64,000 nt of DNA from JAPPOI01 sp028818055 (GCA_965267405.1 OZ253954.1:2852001-2916000), one strand, 5' to 3'. Positions 35,779 through 45,182 are shown, numbered from the stretch's first letter. A program made the numbers and translations. Notes: generated from the letters alone by a model not told the origin.

Positions 35779-37038
35779 ATGACCCTGAGCTTTGCCCCGG
35801 ATGCGATCGAGATGTGGCCGCTGGCCAGGCTCCAGCCCTACGCGAAGAACGCGAAGGCGCATGGCGCGGACCAGGTCGCGAAGATCGCCGCCAGCATGGC
35901 GGAGTTCGGATGGACCGTTCCCTGTCTGGTCGCCGACGACGGAGAGCTGATCGCGGGCCACGGTCGGGTATTGGCCGCTACGCAGCTGGGGCTGACCGAG
36001 GCCCCGGTGATCGTGCTGGGCCATCTCACTGAGGCGCAGCGGCGGGCCTACCGGATCGCTGACAACAAGCTGACGGAACTCGGGACCTGGGACGAGGCGC
36101 TGCTCTCGGCCGAGTTGAACGATCTATTGGCCGAGGACTATGACCTGTCGCCCATCGGTTTTGACGATGCCGAGCTTGAGGCGCTGTTGGCTGGGGAGGT
36201 TGATCCCGAAACCGTCTCCCGAGAGGGCGAGGACGATGTACCGGAGGCACCCGAAACCCCGATAAACCGTCCCGGCGATCTCTGGGTGCTCGGCAAGCAT
36301 CGGTTGCTCTGCGGGGACGCGACGGTGGCAAAGGACGTCGAGCGCCTGCTCGGCGATGTGACCCCGCTGCTGATGGTGACGGATCCGCCTTATGGCGTCG
36401 AATATGATCCGGGCTGGCGCAACAAAGCTGGCGCCGCCGCGACCAAGCGCACCGGCAAGGTGCTGAATGACGACCGCGCGGATTGGCGCGAGGCCTGGGC
36501 GCTGTTCCCGGGCGATGTGGCCTATGTCTGGCACGGCGCGCTGCATGCAACGACGGTCGCGGAAAGCCTCGAAGCCTCCGGCTTCAACATCCGGTCCCAG
36601 ATCATCTGGGCTAAGGATCGCCTTGTCCTGAGTCGCGGCGATTATCACTGGCAGCATGAGCCTTGCCTTTATGCCGTCAAGAAAACTGGCAAAGGCCATT
36701 GGGCTGGGGACCGTAAACAAACCACGCTTTGGCAGATCGCAAACAAGGATCAAGATACCGAAACCGTCCACGGGACGCAGAAGCCGGTCGAGTGTATGCG
36801 CCGGCCGATCCTGAACAACTCGAGCCCGGGGCAAGCGGTTTATGAGCCGTTCATGGGTTCGGGCACCACGCTGATCGCCGCCGAGACTACGGGACGGGTT
36901 TGCCTCGGGATCGAGCTGAACCCGGCATATGTCGACGTCGCCGTCCAGCGCTGGCAGCAATTCACAGGTCAGGCGGCCGTGCTGGGAAGCGATGGCCGAC
37001 CCTTCGATGAGATCAGAGAAGTAAGGGCTGCAGCGTGA
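35779..37038 (+). CDS. ParB-domain DNA methyltransferase fusion
   Basis: A 419-residue protein. The N-terminal ParB/Srx-like nuclease-fold domain has YAKNAKAHGADQVAKIAASM, LIAGHGRVLAA and LTEAQRRAYRIADNKLTELG. The C-terminal half is an N6-adenine or N4-cytosine methyltransferase with DPPY at 202-205 and FMGSGTT at 358-364 (motif I after motif IV, beta class). There is no adjacent restriction enzyme, so it is an orphan phage methylase, perhaps protecting phage DNA or marking packaging. The recognition sequence cannot be read from the protein. Confidence 0.93.
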   Translation: MTLSFAPDAIEMWPLARLQPYAKNAKAHGADQVAKIAASMAEFGWTVPCLVADDGELIAGHGRVLAATQLGLTEAPVIVLGHLTEAQRRAYRIADNKLTELGTWDEALLSAELNDLLAEDYDLSPIGFDDAELEALLAGEVDPETVSREGEDDVPEAPETPINRPGDLWVLGKHRLLCGDATVAKDVERLLGDVTPLLMVTDPPYGVEYDPGWRNKAGAAATKRTGKVLNDDRADWREAWALFPGDVAYVWHGALHATTVAESLEASGFNIRSQIIWAKDRLVLSRGDYHWQHEPCLYAVKKTGKGHWAGDRKQTTLWQIANKDQDTETVHGTQKPVECMRRPILNNSSPGQAVYEPFMGSGTTLIAAETTGRVCLGIELNPAYVDVAVQRWQQFTGQAAVLGSDGRPFDEIREVRAAA

Positions 37039-37337
37039 AGCAAAGCCGGGCCATGTCGTTGATCGAGGCTATCGCCAACGTGTTTGTTGGTTACGGCGTT
37101 GCGGTTCTTACGCAGATCCTGATCTTCCCGACCTTCGGGCTGCACACCACGTTGGCGCAGAACCTGAAAATGGGCGCGATCTTCACCGTTGTGAGCATCG
37201 CTCGGTCCTTCGCCCTGCGAAGGGTGTTCGAGGCAATCCGGGTTAGAGCAAGGAAGCCGCCGCCTACACGGCGACGGCTTCCCTACCGCCGTGACTTCAG
37301 CGGCAATGCAGCGCGGGATCAGTCTTCGATACGGTAG
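37035..37337 (+). CDS. Small membrane protein (DUF7220-like)
   Basis: A 100-residue protein from GTG 37035, which overlaps the methylase stop. Two hydrophobic segments (ANVFVGYGVAVLTQILIFPTFGL and MGAIFTVVSIARSFALRRVFEAI) precede a basic tail. This short two-helix protein commonly follows phage methylases in Rhodobacterales. Function unknown. It converges with the DUF3489 gene and overlaps it by 19 bases. Confidence 0.75.
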   Translation: MKQSRAMSLIEAIANVFVGYGVAVLTQILIFPTFGLHTTLAQNLKMGAIFTVVSIARSFALRRVFEAIRVRARKPPPTRRRLPYRRDFSGNAARDQSSIR

Positions 37338-37561
37338 ACGCGTCCACGTTCCTCCACCTTTTCCGAGGTGATTAGGAGACCAAGCTTCTTCTTAAGCGCG
37401 CCGGACATTGCGCCGCGCACCGTATGCGACTGCCACACGGTGGCAGCGGTGATTTCTTCGATGGTCGCGCCTTCGGGCCGACGCAGGAGATCGATCATGA
37501 TCTGCTGCTTGGTCTGGCGCGGGGCTACATCGGTTGTTTTGGGGGTGGAATTCTTTGACAT
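37319..37561 (-). CDS. DUF3489 family protein
   Basis: An 80-residue protein. After a polar N-terminus comes the winged-helix-like DUF3489 core: QIMIDLLRRPEGATIEEITAATVWQSHTVRGAMSGALKKKLGLLITSEK...GRVYRI. Members are small DNA-binding-like proteins in alphaproteobacterial phages and plasmids. It lies on the minus strand in a block of three leftward genes within the otherwise rightward prophage. Confidence 0.88.
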   Translation of the reverse strand: MSKNSTPKTTDVAPRQTKQQIMIDLLRRPEGATIEEITAATVWQSHTVRGAMSGALKKKLGLLITSEKVEERGRVYRIED

Positions 37562-37652
37562 GGTTGTCTCCGGTTGTCGGGGCGCGCGGTATGCGGCCCT
37601 TCTACCGGGACGAGCCCCACAGATGTGGGGCAGGTCTGCTTTGCCATGCGGC

Positions 37653-37871
37653 TCAGATCAGGCCGAGGTCTTTCAGACAGGCAGCCGCATCCATAAGCTG
37701 ATCGGTCGGCAACTCGATGGTGATTGTCATGCTGTCGGCGTAGGCGCGGACATAGACGCCGCCGTTGTCCATGAGGGCACTTTCAATCTCGTCAAGGACT
37801 GTGGTGATGCGGCTTAGGTCGAAGTGTTCGGGCAACTTTCGAAGCTGCAGTCGGATGGTGCTGGTTTCCAT
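37653..37871 (-). CDS. Small prophage protein
   Basis: A 72-residue protein starting at METSTIRLQLRKLPEHFDL (AGGAG upstream); an ATG at 37889 gives six more residues. It contains VLDEIESALMDNGGVYVRAYADSMTITIELPTDQLMDAAACLKDLGLI, an alpha/beta pattern. No family recognised. It sits between two other leftward small genes, about 14 bases after the gene at 37886. Confidence 0.65.
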   Translation of the reverse strand: METSTIRLQLRKLPEHFDLSRITTVLDEIESALMDNGGVYVRAYADSMTITIELPTDQLMDAAACLKDLGLI

Positions 37872-37885
37872 GGCCTTGGCTCCTA

Positions 37886-38155
37886 TCACTCCGCGTACTC
37901 GCCTTCACTGAAAGCGCTGTCGGTGATGCGCTTCAGCAAGCTGGCGTAATGCTCAAGGGTGCCGACATGGCCCCAGTTGATCTCGTCCGGGTGGCAGTTG
38001 AAATGCTCATCGCTGAGGCTCTGGAGGCGGGCGAGCATTTCGTCGATTTCGGCTTTCTTGCCGATGAAAGCGTTCAAAGCGGCCTCCTTGTTGCGGCGTG
38101 CCTTCTCGGCGCGGAGTTGGTGGCGCGGCGTTGTCTGCGGGTTCAGGCGGGTCAT
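37886..38155 (-). CDS. Small charged prophage protein
   Basis: An 89-residue, highly charged and helical protein (RAEKARRNKEAALNAFIGKKAEIDEMLARLQSLSDEHF, then HVGTLEHYASLLKRITDSAF). No family recognised. It is the first of three leftward genes; their promoter must lie in 38156-38266, divergent from the terminase small subunit. Confidence 0.7.
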   Translation of the reverse strand: MTRLNPQTTPRHQLRAEKARRNKEAALNAFIGKKAEIDEMLARLQSLSDEHFNCHPDEINWGHVGTLEHYASLLKRITDSAFSEGEYAE

Positions 38156-38266
38156 CGTGGCGGCTCCGTGGTGAGTTGCGTCGCTTTCGCAGGACCACGT
38201 TCGCTCTGGCGGGGAGGCTTATCAACTACATAAGCACATGATTTTGGATGATAATCGGAGCGCGTC

Positions 38267-38827
38267 ATGGAGGGGCTGAGCGAGCGCCAATACGCCGCCC
38301 GCGTCGGCCTTTCTCGCGGTGCCATCCAGAAGGCCAAGGCGACGGGACGGCTGGTTTTGCATGGCGATGGCAGCATCGACGCGGAGGCCAGCGATGCCCT
38401 GCGCGCGCAGGCAACCGATCCTTCCAAAACTCGCAAGGCCTCGAAGCCGAAGCTCAAGCCCGTCCCCGAGGCCGCGGTTTCGGCCGTGGGCGAAACGCTG
38501 CGCGAACAGGGAATGTCTGCCCCGCCAGTTGGCAGCGGTACCACGTTCTTGCAGGCCAAAACCGCGAATGAGGTGCTGAAAGCGCAAGAGCGCCGTTTGC
38601 GGCTGCAAAAGCTGAAAGGCGAGCTGATCGACCGGGCCCGCGCGCTGTCGCTGGTGTTTCGGCTGGCGCGCCAAGAGCGGGACGTCTGGGTCAACTGGCC
38701 CGCGCGGGCGGCGGCGCTGATGGCTGCCGATCTCGGCGTCGAGCCCGCCGCGATGCAGAAGGTTCTGGAGAAACATGTCCGTGCCCAGCTCGACGATCTC
38801 GCCGAGGTCAAACCCGATCTCCGGTGA
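38267..38827 (+). CDS. Terminase small subunit (Nu1-like)
   Basis: A 186-residue protein with an N-terminal HTH (LSERQYAARVGLSRGAIQKAKATGRL), a linker rich in Lys, Pro and Ala, and a helical C-terminal part (LKAQERRLRLQKLKGELIDRARALSLVFRLARQERDVW). This is the layout of Nu1-type DNA packaging proteins, which recognise the pac/cos site. A GGAG ribosome site lies upstream, and the gene overlaps the large subunit start. Confidence 0.88.
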   Translation: MEGLSERQYAARVGLSRGAIQKAKATGRLVLHGDGSIDAEASDALRAQATDPSKTRKASKPKLKPVPEAAVSAVGETLREQGMSAPPVGSGTTFLQAKTANEVLKAQERRLRLQKLKGELIDRARALSLVFRLARQERDVWVNWPARAAALMAADLGVEPAAMQKVLEKHVRAQLDDLAEVKPDLR

Positions 38828-40793
38828 TGTGCACGCCTCAAGTAGCGAAGCGGTAGGCGAACAAATAGAAGATTTCGATGGTGCGGCCGAAATCCTGCGG
38901 GCCTGGAGTGAAGGTCTCACACCGGATCCGGACCTGACAGTCTCGCAATGGGCGGATCGGCACCGGATGCTGTCCGGCCGAGCATCGGCCGAGCCGGGGC
39001 GGTATCGCACCGCGCGCACGCCCTACATGGGCGAGATCATGGACCGGCTGAGCCCGGGCGATCCAACACAGCGGATCGTGTTCATGAAGGCCGCGCAGGT
39101 TGGAGCGACCGAGGCGGGGAACAACTGGATCGGGTTCGCAATCCATCAAGCGCCGGGCCCGATGCTCGCGGTCCAGCCAACGGTGGAGCTGGCGAAACGG
39201 AACTCGAGGCAGCGGATTGATCCGCTGATCGACGAAAGCCCGGAACTGCGCGAGCGGGTCAAACCGGCGCGATCTCGTGACGCGGGCAATACGATGCTGT
39301 CGAAGGAATTCGCGGGCGGCATCCTGATCATGACCGGCGCGAACTCGGCGGTCGGGCTGCGCTCGACGCCCGCGCGCTACATCTTCCTCGACGAGGTCGA
39401 TGCCTATCCAGCCTCCGCCGACGAGGAAGGCGATCCGGTCACTCTGGCCGAAGCCCGGTCGCTGACCTTTGCCCACCGACGCAAGGTGTTCCTGGTCTCG
39501 ACCCCGACCATTCGGGGGATGAGCCGGATCGAGCGGGACTACGAGACCAGCGATCAGCGCCGGTTCTTCGTGCCCTGTCCGCATTGCGGCGCGATGCAGT
39601 GGCTGAAGTTCGAACGGCTGCGTTGGCAACAGGGACAGCCGGAGACGGCGGAATATCACTGCGAGAGCTGCGACACGCCCATCGCCGAACATCACAAGAC
39701 GGCGATGCTTGAGGCTGGCGAATGGCGGCCGACCGCCACGGCGGCGGATCCTAACACGGTCGGCTACCATCTCTCGGCGCTCTATTCGCCCATCGGCTGG
39801 CTCAGCTGGGAGCGGATCGTGAGGGCCTGGGACGCCGCTCAAGGATCGGACGAGGCGATCAAGGCGTTTCGCAACACGATCCTCGGCGAGACCTGGGTCG
39901 AGACCGGCGAAGCGCCGGACTGGCAGCGGCTGCAGGGGCAGAAGGAGGATTGGAAGGCGGGGACGGTGCCCGAAAGGGGCCTGTTCCTGACCGCGGGTGC
40001 GGACGTACAGAAAGACAGGATCGAGGTCGATATCTGGGCTTGGGGCCGAGGGTTTGAGAGCTGGCTCGTCGATCACGTGGTGCTCGAGGGCGGCCCCGGG
40101 GCCGAGGCCTGCTGGCAGGGGCTGAGCGATCTGCTCGGGCGGTCGTGGACCCACGCGAATGGCGTGCCAATAACCATCGCGCGGCTGGCCATCGACACCG
40201 GCTACGAGACCAGCGCCGTCTACGCCTGGGCCCGGCAGGTCGGATTTGCACAGGTGGGGCCGATCAAGGGCGTCGAGGGCTTCAACCGTGCAAGTCCGGT
40301 CTCGGGACCGACCTATGTCGACGCAACCGTTGCGGGCAAGCGTCTGCGCCGCGGCGCGCGGCTCTGGACCGTGGCGGTCTCGACCTTCAAGGCCGAGACC
40401 TATCGCTTCCTGCGGCAAGACAGGCCGACCGGGGAAGAGATCGAGGCTGGAGCGTCCTTTCCGCCGGGCACGATCCACCTGCCAGGCTGGGTCGACAGCG
40501 AATGGCTGAAACAGCTCGTGGCTGAACAGCTGGTTACGATCCGCAACAAGCGTGGCTTTGCCCGGCTGGAATGGCAGAAGCTCAGGGAACGCAACGAGGC
40601 GCTGGACTGCCGGGTCTATGCCAGAGCGGCGGCCTGGATCGCCGGTGCCGATCGCTGGTCCGAAGCCCAGTGGGCGGAACTGGAACGACAGGTGGCCGCG
40701 CCGGATCGCGAAGACAGGCCCGGCACAGCACCACAGCGGTTCGCGCGTCAAATATCGCGCCGGCGCTCGGTGCGCTCGAACTACATGGGATGA
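38775..40793 (+). CDS. Terminase large subunit (GpA family)
   Basis: A 672-residue packaging motor and nuclease. The N-terminal ATPase has FMKAAQVGATEAGNNW (Walker A-like) and YIFLDEVDAYP (Walker B). A Cys pair set, CPHCG...CESCD (about residues 270-300), is typical of GpA. The C-terminal nuclease part has TAGADVQKDRIEVDIWAWG and AIDTGYETSAVYAWAR. ATG 38775 overlaps the small subunit by 53 bases; a GTG near 38828 is an alternative. It drives genome packaging into proheads. Confidence 0.95.
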   Translation: MSVPSSTISPRSNPISGDVHASSSEAVGEQIEDFDGAAEILRAWSEGLTPDPDLTVSQWADRHRMLSGRASAEPGRYRTARTPYMGEIMDRLSPGDPTQRIVFMKAAQVGATEAGNNWIGFAIHQAPGPMLAVQPTVELAKRNSRQRIDPLIDESPELRERVKPARSRDAGNTMLSKEFAGGILIMTGANSAVGLRSTPARYIFLDEVDAYPASADEEGDPVTLAEARSLTFAHRRKVFLVSTPTIRGMSRIERDYETSDQRRFFVPCPHCGAMQWLKFERLRWQQGQPETAEYHCESCDTPIAEHHKTAMLEAGEWRPTATAADPNTVGYHLSALYSPIGWLSWERIVRAWDAAQGSDEAIKAFRNTILGETWVETGEAPDWQRLQGQKEDWKAGTVPERGLFLTAGADVQKDRIEVDIWAWGRGFESWLVDHVVLEGGPGAEACWQGLSDLLGRSWTHANGVPITIARLAIDTGYETSAVYAWARQVGFAQVGPIKGVEGFNRASPVSGPTYVDATVAGKRLRRGARLWTVAVSTFKAETYRFLRQDRPTGEEIEAGASFPPGTIHLPGWVDSEWLKQLVAEQLVTIRNKRGFARLEWQKLRERNEALDCRVYARAAAWIAGADRWSEAQWAELERQVAAPDREDRPGTAPQRFARQISRRRSVRSNYMG

Positions 40794-40796
40794 GAC

Positions 40797-41012
40797 ATGG
40801 CAACGCTTTCAGAACTGCAATCCCGCCGGGAGGCGCTGACGGCTGCCCGGTCCTCGGGCGTGGCCCGTGTGAGTTATGACGGCAAGACCGTGGACTATCG
40901 CAGTGTCGCCGAGATTGACCGGGCCATCGAAGCGCTCGACCACGAGATCGCCGCTGCGGAAGGTCGCCGGGTGATCCGGCATCTGCGCGTGACTACGGGC
41001 AAGGGCCTCTAA
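40797..41012 (+). CDS. Head-tail joining protein (gpW-like)
   Basis: A 71-residue protein (ATLSELQSRREALTAARSSG, VDYRSVAEIDRAIEALDHEIAA), matching the gpW family that completes the head before tail attachment. It lies between terminase and portal, as in lambda. Confidence 0.85.
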   Translation: MATLSELQSRREALTAARSSGVARVSYDGKTVDYRSVAEIDRAIEALDHEIAAAEGRRVIRHLRVTTGKGL

Positions 41013-41015
41013 TCC

Positions 41016-42503
41016 ATGGGGTTCTTCGATGTGTTTCGACCCCGCTCTGGCGGGGCAAAAGGCGTGCGTGCACGACTCGAAGGGGCGATGGCGCGTCGGA
41101 GGCTGCGCGGTTGGCAACCGCCGCTCGAAAACATCAACTCGCTGGTCTCAAGCGGTGGCCCAAGATTGCTGGCACGTTCACGCGAACTGGTGGTCACCAA
41201 TGGCTATGCTGCCAACGCCTGCGAAGCCTTCGCGGCCAATCTTGTTGGTGACGGGATTAAGCCCTCATCACTCGTCGAGGACGCGGACTTGCGCGATCGG
41301 CTTCAGCGGCTCTGGCTGGCCTGGACCGACCAGGCGGACGCCGACGGCCTGACCGACTTCTACGGCCTGCAGGCCATGGTCGCCCGCGAGATGTTTGTCG
41401 CGGGCGAGTGCTTTGTCCGACTGCGGCCTCGGCGCCCGGAAGATGGGCTCCGGGTTCCGCTGCAGGTGCAACTCTTGCAATCGGAAATGCTGCCCTTCGA
41501 GAAGACCGAGACTGCGGCGAACGGCAACCGCATCCGATGCGGGATCGAGTTCGACAGGGTTGGCCGGCGGGTGGCCTACCATTTCCGCCGCCGCCATCCC
41601 GGCGACAGCACGGATCAGGGGGAGGTCATTCCGGAAACGGTGCGTGTTTCGGCTGAGGACGTGCTGCATGTCTTCCGGCCAATCGACGCAGGTCAGATCC
41701 GGGGATTGCCGCATGTGGCGCCCGCGATGGTGCGGCTCTTCCTGCTCGATCAGTACGACGACGCCGAGCTCGACCGGAAGAAGACCGCGGCGATGTTCGC
41801 GGGATTCATTACCAAGACCGCGCCCGAAGAGCAGTTGATGGGTGAGCTCGAGGATGCCGAGGACGGCACCGGGATCGCCAGTCTCGAACCCGGCACGCTG
41901 CAGGTGCTTCTGCCGGGGGAGGATGTGAAGTTCTCCGCGCCCGCCGACGTCGGTGGCGGCTACGAGGCATTCCAGTACCGGACGCTTCTGTCCATCGCGG
42001 CCTCAGTCGGGCTGCCCTATCACCTGGTCACCGGCGATGTCCGACAAGCGAACTATTCCAGCCTGCGCGCCGAGCTTGTCGAGTTTCGTCGCCGCATAGG
42101 CCAGCTGCAGCATGGCGTGATCGCCCATCAGCTTTGCAGACCGATCTGGCGGCGCTGGCTGGAGGATGCGGTGCTTTCCGGTGCGCTCGACCTGGAGAAC
42201 CTCGACACCGCCTTGCCGGTGCAGTGGATCCCGCCGCGTTGGGACTGGGTCGACCCGCTCAAGGACATCCAGGCGCAACTGCTGGCGATCGAGGCCGGTC
42301 TCTTGTCGCGCCGCAAGGCGGTCGAGGCCACCGGCTACGACATCGAGGAAATCGACCGCGAAAACGCCGCCGACCGGGATCGGGCGGGGGGGCTCGGTCT
42401 GAGCTACCGCGCCAATCCGAGTGAGACACAAGGCGCGCGCGCCACGCCAAACCGTCCGCCCGAGGAAGGCGGCGGTGAAGGCGACACCACCCAACAGGAG
42501 TGA
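41016..42503 (+). CDS. Portal protein, lambda family
   Basis: A 495-residue portal that forms the ring through which DNA enters and leaves. Family blocks are RSRELVVTNGYAANACEAFAANLVG, MVAREMFVAGECFVRL, VLHVFRPIDAGQIRGLPHVAP, AMFAGFIT and ASVGLPYHLVTGDVRQANYSS. The length matches lambda gpB-type portals. It is followed by the protease gene, as in lambda. Confidence 0.95.
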   Translation: MGFFDVFRPRSGGAKGVRARLEGAMARRRLRGWQPPLENINSLVSSGGPRLLARSRELVVTNGYAANACEAFAANLVGDGIKPSSLVEDADLRDRLQRLWLAWTDQADADGLTDFYGLQAMVAREMFVAGECFVRLRPRRPEDGLRVPLQVQLLQSEMLPFEKTETAANGNRIRCGIEFDRVGRRVAYHFRRRHPGDSTDQGEVIPETVRVSAEDVLHVFRPIDAGQIRGLPHVAPAMVRLFLLDQYDDAELDRKKTAAMFAGFITKTAPEEQLMGELEDAEDGTGIASLEPGTLQVLLPGEDVKFSAPADVGGGYEAFQYRTLLSIAASVGLPYHLVTGDVRQANYSSLRAELVEFRRRIGQLQHGVIAHQLCRPIWRRWLEDAVLSGALDLENLDTALPVQWIPPRWDWVDPLKDIQAQLLAIEAGLLSRRKAVEATGYDIEEIDRENAADRDRAGGLGLSYRANPSETQGARATPNRPPEEGGGEGDTTQQE

Positions 42504-42507
42504 GCTT

Positions 42508-43461
42508 ATGAACAGCTGGTATTCGATCCGAGCTCGGGACACGGGCGCGGAGCTTTCGATCTATGACGAGATCGGCGCCTATGGCGTCAGCGCCAAAGCC
42601 TTCATCGCTGAGATGGGCGCTTTGGACACAGGCACTGACTTGGAGTTGCGCCTCAACAGCCCCGGCGGTTCGGTCTTCGATGCGGTCGCGATCTACAACG
42701 CGTTGCAGCGTCACGACGGCAAGGTCACGGTGACCATCGACGGTATTGCAGCCTCGGCCGCGTCCTACATCGCCATGGCAGGCGATGAGATCGTCATGCC
42801 CGAGAACGCCTTCCTGATGATCCATGATCCCTCGGGGCTGGTGATGGGAACCGCGGGCGACATGCGGGACATGGCCGAGGCGCTCGACAAGATCGGGGGC
42901 AGCCTGATCAAGGGCTACGCCGCGAAATCCGGCAAATCCGACGACGAGATCGCCACGCTGATGGCGGCCGAGACCTGGTTCGATGCCGAAGACGCGGTGG
43001 AGGCAGGCTTCGCCGACCGGATCGCCGAACCTGTACGGATCGCCGCACGCTTCGACATTGCCTCCTTCCGCAACGCACCCCCGCTTCTGGTCGAGGCGGT
43101 ACAGGATGAACCGGAAACGGTCGAGAAGCCCGAACCCGACGCTGATGCGATGGAGGATGACGCTCGGGTCGAGGATCCGCCTACGCGCCCCAGCACACCG
43201 GACCCGGAGGTGATCCGTGCCGAGGCGATGGCGCACGCCAGGGCCGTCGTCGATCTCTGTCGCCTTGCGGGCCAGCCACAGATGGCGGCCGGTTTCCTTG
43301 AGAAAGAGGCAAGCCTCGAGGCTGTCCGTGCAGCTCTGATTGAGGCGCGCGCCAAATCCGATCCCGACATTTCCGCCAACCATCCGCAGTCCGGGCCGGG
43401 CCCGGCTGCCAAGCCGTGGGGCGACGTCATCGCCCGCACCTTCAAGCGCAAAGGAAAGTGA
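42508..43461 (+). CDS. Head maturation protease (ClpP/S49-like)
   Basis: A 317-residue prohead protease. The ClpP-like fold has NSPGGSVFDAVAIYNAL, nucleophile Ser in GIAASAASYIAMAGD and His in FLMIHDPSG. The start at MNSWYSIRARDTGAE has CAGGAGTGA upstream; an upstream frame overlapping the portal gene is not used. The C-terminal 100 residues are acidic and helical and could act as a scaffold, as in lambda gpC/Nu3, though no internal start is obvious. Confidence 0.93.
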   Translation: MNSWYSIRARDTGAELSIYDEIGAYGVSAKAFIAEMGALDTGTDLELRLNSPGGSVFDAVAIYNALQRHDGKVTVTIDGIAASAASYIAMAGDEIVMPENAFLMIHDPSGLVMGTAGDMRDMAEALDKIGGSLIKGYAAKSGKSDDEIATLMAAETWFDAEDAVEAGFADRIAEPVRIAARFDIASFRNAPPLLVEAVQDEPETVEKPEPDADAMEDDARVEDPPTRPSTPDPEVIRAEAMAHARAVVDLCRLAGQPQMAAGFLEKEASLEAVRAALIEARAKSDPDISANHPQSGPGPAAKPWGDVIARTFKRKGK

Positions 43462-43464
43462 CAC

Positions 43465-43830
43465 ATGCCAACGCTCTCTGAGACGACCCATCCTGGAGGC
43501 TTCCTAGTCTGGGAGGCCTTCCGCGACTACACCCGCGAGGTGGTGACCATCACCGCTGGCGAGTTTGCTGCCGGCACCGTGCTGGGCCAGATCACCACCT
43601 CAGGCAAATACGCCGCCCATGATCCAAGCGCCACCGACGGGACCGAGACCGCCGTTGCTGTGCTCTGGGGAAAGGCCGATGCTAGCGGTGGCGATGTCGA
43701 CGCCGTCGCGCTCGTTCGCGGCCCAGCTATCGTAAATCGCCACGACCTCGTCTTCACGGGCACTCCGACCCAGCCTGAAATCGATGCCGCCCACACTGCC
43801 TTGATGGCGGCTGGCATTCTCGTCCGCTGA
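43465..43830 (+). CDS. Head decoration protein (gpD-like)
   Basis: A 121-residue protein with the gpD-type pattern (TLSETTHPGGFLVWEAF...VVTITAGEFAAGTVLGQIT, VAVLWGKADASGGDVDAVALVRG). It trimerises on the expanded capsid to stabilise it. It sits between protease and major capsid genes, as in lambda. Confidence 0.92.
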   Translation: MPTLSETTHPGGFLVWEAFRDYTREVVTITAGEFAAGTVLGQITTSGKYAAHDPSATDGTETAVAVLWGKADASGGDVDAVALVRGPAIVNRHDLVFTGTPTQPEIDAAHTALMAAGILVR

Positions 43831-43857
43831 TCCCACACCAACCGAAAGGAACCCACG

Positions 43858-44871
43858 ATGGCCACCATGGACATCTTCGAGTCCGATGCCTTTTCGGTCA
43901 TCGAACTCACCCGCGCGCTGGAGAACATTCCGTTCAAACCGGCGCTTCTCTCAAGCTCGAACCTCTTCAGCCCACGCGGCGTGCGCTCCCGCACCGTTGT
44001 GATCGAGAGTCGCGACGGCACGCTGTCGCTGATCCCGTTCTCAGAACGCGGCTCGGCCTATGAACAACAAGTGCCAGAACGCCGCGACATGCGCGCGTTC
44101 GTTTGCCGCCAGTTCAAAAAGCAAGACGTGCTCTGGGCCTCCGAGATCCAATCAGTGCGCGACTTCGGTTCAGAAACCGCGACACAGCAGGTGCAGACCG
44201 AGGTGGCGCACCGTCTGCGCCGTTTGCGGCAGGATGCCGAGGCAACGTTCGAGTATCACTTCCTCAATGGCATTCAGGGCATCGTGAAAGATCCCAAGGA
44301 TGGCGCGACGGTCATTGATTACGCTGGCGAGTTTGGGATCACTCCCACGGCCGAGATCGACTTTGACCTAGACAACTCTTCGCCCGGCTCCGGCGCGCTG
44401 CGCAAACGCTGTCAGGCGCTGATCGAAAGTGTTGAGGAGAGCCTCGGCGGGCTTGCAGCCGGCGCGGTGACGGTGCGCGCAGAATGCGGCTCTGGCTTCT
44501 TTGCCGATCTCGTGGCGCACAAAGAGGTCCGCGAAACCTACCTCAACACCGCTGCGGCAGCCGATCTCCGCGGCCGCGTCGCCGACGAGGTCAGCTTTGG
44601 CGGCATCACCTTCCGCCGCTATCGGGGTAGCTCCGCCTTCGGCGTTCCGACGGATAAGGCCTTCTTCTATCCCGAAGGTGTCGAGGGCCTCTTCGAGATC
44701 TACCACGCGCCAGCCGACACGTTCGAGACGGTGAACACCCTTGGTCTGCCGCTTTACGCGCGCACCATTCCCGACAGGGATCGTGACGAATGGGTTCGGC
44801 TCGAGATTGAAAGCAACCCGCTGCCGATCTGCACTCGCCCGCAGGTGCTGCGCTCGGCGCGGCGGACCTGA
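43858..44871 (+). CDS. Major capsid protein (gpE family)
   Basis: A 337-residue capsid protein. It has MDIFESDAFSVIELTRALENIPFKP near the start and RDMRAFVCRQFKKQDVLWASEIQSVRDFG, then ITFRRYRGS and YARTIPDRDRDEWVRLEIESNPLPICTRPQVL at the end, the gpE signature. It should have the HK97 fold. It overlaps the next gene by one base (TGATG). Confidence 0.95.
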   Translation: MATMDIFESDAFSVIELTRALENIPFKPALLSSSNLFSPRGVRSRTVVIESRDGTLSLIPFSERGSAYEQQVPERRDMRAFVCRQFKKQDVLWASEIQSVRDFGSETATQQVQTEVAHRLRRLRQDAEATFEYHFLNGIQGIVKDPKDGATVIDYAGEFGITPTAEIDFDLDNSSPGSGALRKRCQALIESVEESLGGLAAGAVTVRAECGSGFFADLVAHKEVRETYLNTAAAADLRGRVADEVSFGGITFRRYRGSSAFGVPTDKAFFYPEGVEGLFEIYHAPADTFETVNTLGLPLYARTIPDRDRDEWVRLEIESNPLPICTRPQVLRSARRT

Positions 44872-45182
44872 TGACCGCCTTCGCCGCCGCCCTCGACGCG
44901 CTCTTCGCGGACGCGCATCTCGCGCGCGACGTCGTCTACACCGCCGAGGGCGGCGAGCCCGCACTGGTCCGCGCCATCCTGAGCCGGCCGGACGACGTCA
45001 CCGGCTTCGGCGAGGCGCGCATCTGTTCGGAGAGCACCCGGCTGGATCTGCGCGTAGCCGAGGTGCCAGACCCGCGACCAGGCGACCGTATCGAGCTCGA
45101 TGGCGAGGCTTTCCTTGTCCAGGGCGAGCCCGTACGCGACCGCGAGCGGCTCGTCTGGACCGTGGACCTACGCTCGGCATGA
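44871..45182 (+). CDS. Head-tail joining protein (gpFII-like)
   Basis: A 103-residue protein with a beta-rich C-terminal part (LRVAEVPDPRPGDRIELDGEAFLVQGEPVRDRERLVWTVDL), typical of small head-completion proteins between the capsid and tail genes. It overlaps both neighbours (TGATG, ATGA). Confidence 0.8.
   Translation: MTAFAAALDALFADAHLARDVVYTAEGGEPALVRAILSRPDDVTGFGEARICSESTRLDLRVAEVPDPRPGDRIELDGEAFLVQGEPVRDRERLVWTVDLRSA

Noticed and set aside
38838..40751. 637-codon minus-strand frame opposite the terminase gene
   Set aside because: A shadow of the high-GC terminase gene; its translation is Arg/Pro-rich with no domain.
42259..43491. 410-codon minus-strand frame opposite the protease gene
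   Set aside because: Antisense to a well-supported head protease; low-complexity translation.
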